Part shown: positions 13,845 to 15,095 of the stretch, piece after piece
Position numbering within the stretch: the first letter of the stretch is position 1
Layout of the letters: every line of letters begins with the position of its first letter
Origin: Candidatus Omnitrophota bacterium
GTDB taxonomy: Bacteria; Omnitrophota; Koll11; Tantalellales; Tantalellaceae
Direction: 5' to 3'
Assembly: GCA_015231715.1 (NCBI GenBank)
Contig: JADGBB010000023.1
Location: 8,004 to 23,098 of the forward strand
DNA: 15,095 bases
The notes under the pieces: generated by a model
Database searches by the model: none
What the model was told of the DNA's origin: nothing
What the model saw: only the letters and a program-made list of their open reading frames with translations
Program-made: the position numbers and the translations under genes

Positions 13845-13992
13845 AAAAATTTTTAAATTAATATTCTTTTATTAAAAAATGTTAAAGATAAAAAATTTAG
13901 AAATAAATCAAAAATTTATTATCAAACTATGATAAAATTATAACGTTAAAACAATAGCAACTGAGATATTTTTTAATAACTTATATATTAGA

Positions 13993-15095
13993 ATGAAAAA
14001 AATTAAGAAAAAAAATTTATTTATGCTCTTATCTAAAAGCATTTCAATCATGCTTTCTGCGGTAATTTTTTGGCAGGGAGTAGTTTGGGCTTCATCTGAT
14101 CTTTTATCCCAAAAAACTGATCAATATTCAGTATCAACGTTGCAAACAAAGACTATTTTTACTTCTCCCGAAAGCTTTGATATTCCGACTCCTGAACTTA
14201 TCGAAAAGATCATTGATAAACAACTGCCAAAAATATCCGAGGCAACACTAAGAGACATAGAGACAATATTAGTAGAATGTGATTTCTGGAAAAATACTTA
14301 CAACCGAAATTATGAGTGGAAAACAAACACAGAAAGAACTGAATTAATTATTATTTTTAAGGACTCAAATGATCAAGTGTATTGCAAAATAAGATACTAT
14401 TATGACACTTCTAAAGATAAAATTCGATTGGGTGAAATTTGTAAACAGGTTTCGCGATTAAACAAAGCTGAGATAATTCCGGAGATCGTTCAAAAAAATG
14501 ATAACTATCTTCCCGATAATATTAGCGACAATACAAGCTTGGATCTTTCTCCAGGTGCGGGTTTTGATGAAAACCGTAACATACATGCATCAATGCTTGG
14601 CATTGTCTCGGGCATACTGCTTATCATGGTTTCTTCGATCTATCCGGGTGCATTAAATCTGATAACAGCGACCTATGTCGCATATTTGATTATATTGCCA
14701 TTTATTGTATCTAAAGCAGTTCAAAGAGCATTATATTTTCCTGAAAATAAATACAAACTTATTAAACCGTTTCTAATGGCTTCAGATATATCAAAGATCA
14801 AAAGCCGTGAAGATGGATCATTGCGCAGGATATCATATTACTCATTCAGAGTTGCTAAAGCTTTGAGAGAGAGAGAGCATGACTTTAAATCACCGTTATT
14901 TGTTGATAAAAATGCTATGTCGCATTTGAATCCATTTTTTCAATGGATAATATATATTCATGAGTTATTGCATTCAAAATTCAAGTCCGCCACGGAATTG
15001 GCTGTTGTTTTCGGCAATTATACAATTCCCTCAACTTTAGTGCTTTTGGTTCTTTCGCTTCCAATATCGATCTTCTGTTCGTCATCGATCATTCT
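13993..15095 (+). CDS. Exported/membrane protein with HExxH zincin motif, N-terminal part (cut by right edge)
   Basis: From the ATG at 13993 the frame stays open to the end of the window: 367 codons and two extra bases, with no stop. The N-terminus is a classic export signal: a basic start (KKIKKKN), hydrophobic ISIMLSAVIF, and a likely cleavage after WQGVVWA (residue 34). A polar region without recognisable domain spans 35-195. Hydrophobic segments at about 199-218 and 223-240 suggest two membrane passes, and another begins near 345. Between them lies HELLH (323-327), an HExxH zinc-binding motif, with E335 a possible third ligand, in an IIYIHELLHS context resembling integral-membrane M48/M56-type peptidases. 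No Shine-Dalgarno precedes the ATG; a TGATAAAAT box at 13930-13938 may serve as an extended -10. Total length and family are unknown. Confidence 0.75.
   Translation, partial: MKKIKKKNLFMLLSKSISIMLSAVIFWQGVVWASSDLLSQKTDQYSVSTLQTKTIFTSPESFDIPTPELIEKIIDKQLPKISEATLRDIETILVECDFWKNTYNRNYEWKTNTERTELIIIFKDSNDQVYCKIRYYYDTSKDKIRLGEICKQVSRLNKAEIIPEIVQKNDNYLPDNISDNTSLDLSPGAGFDENRNIHASMLGIVSGILLIMVSSIYPGALNLITATYVAYLIILPFIVSKAVQRALYFPENKYKLIKPFLMASDISKIKSREDGSLRRISYYSFRVAKALREREHDFKSPLFVDKNAMSHLNPFFQWIIYIHELLHSKFKSATELAVVFGNYTIPSTLVLLVLSLPISIFCSSSII

Noticed and set aside
1..15095. CRISPR array, tRNA, rRNA or prophage genes
   Set aside because: Scanning by eye found no regularly spaced direct repeats, no tRNA-like cloverleaf in the gaps, no rRNA signatures and no phage structural or integrase proteins.

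Overview
The window is AT-rich bacterial DNA from a Gram-negative-type (diderm) cell: it encodes a two-partner-secretion/Omp85-type outer-membrane protein, a predicted lipoprotein amidase, an RlpA-like exported protein and an AsmA-like envelope protein. The gene mix (AmrS-type radical SAM enzyme next to an AsmA-like protein, CutA next to a beta-repeat protein, a short BON protein with an acidic tail, an RlpA variant, and a long exported protein whose N-terminus ends its signal in ...VVWA) reminds me of Candidatus Omnitrophota. That assignment is inference from gene content; no rRNA or phylogenetic marker is present to prove it.

Layout. 1-657 is the C-terminal part of dihydrolipoyl dehydrogenase, cut by the left edge. 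658-1079 has no gene; it holds a small GA-mismatched hairpin, a large foldback inverted repeat (765-969) with nested hairpins, and an extended -10 promoter. 1080-6927 is a tightly packed plus-strand run: amrS-like radical SAM enzyme, AsmA-like protein, small membrane protein (with an internal promoter), RlmB-type rRNA methyltransferase, HD phosphohydrolase, a second SPOUT methyltransferase, cutA, and a beta-repeat protein; several junctions overlap by 1-20 nt. yjbQ (6978-7394) and a BON-domain protein (7458-7832) follow with their own ribosome sites. 8065-9381 is a cell-wall pair: an exported RlpA-like protein and a LysM-amidase lipoprotein. 9444-10294 holds a UPF0251/DUF134 DNA-binding-type protein and an exported Q-rich protein of unknown function.

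On the minus strand, 12441-10291 encodes a TpsB/FhaC-like transporter with an unusual extension after its barrel, ending tail-to-tail with the Q-rich gene. 13792-12515 encodes a soluble PAS-PAS-GGDEF diguanylate cyclase. Divergent from it, a plus-strand gene starting at 13993 runs off the right edge; its visible 367 residues carry an export signal, membrane segments and an HExxH metallopeptidase motif.

How they fit together. The left operon mixes RNA modification (two SpoU/TrmH enzymes), nucleotide housecleaning (HD protein) and poorly understood conserved proteins. The right half is envelope-centred: peptidoglycan remodelling, outer-membrane secretion, c-di-GMP signalling and an exported protease-like protein. 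Promoters fall in two visible styles: extended -10 boxes of the form TGGTAnAnT with poor -35 boxes (three cases), and -35/-10 pairs with 16-17 bp spacing (four cases), three of which lie so close to the start codon that the mRNA would be leaderless or almost so. No tRNA, rRNA, CRISPR array, transposase or phage gene was seen.
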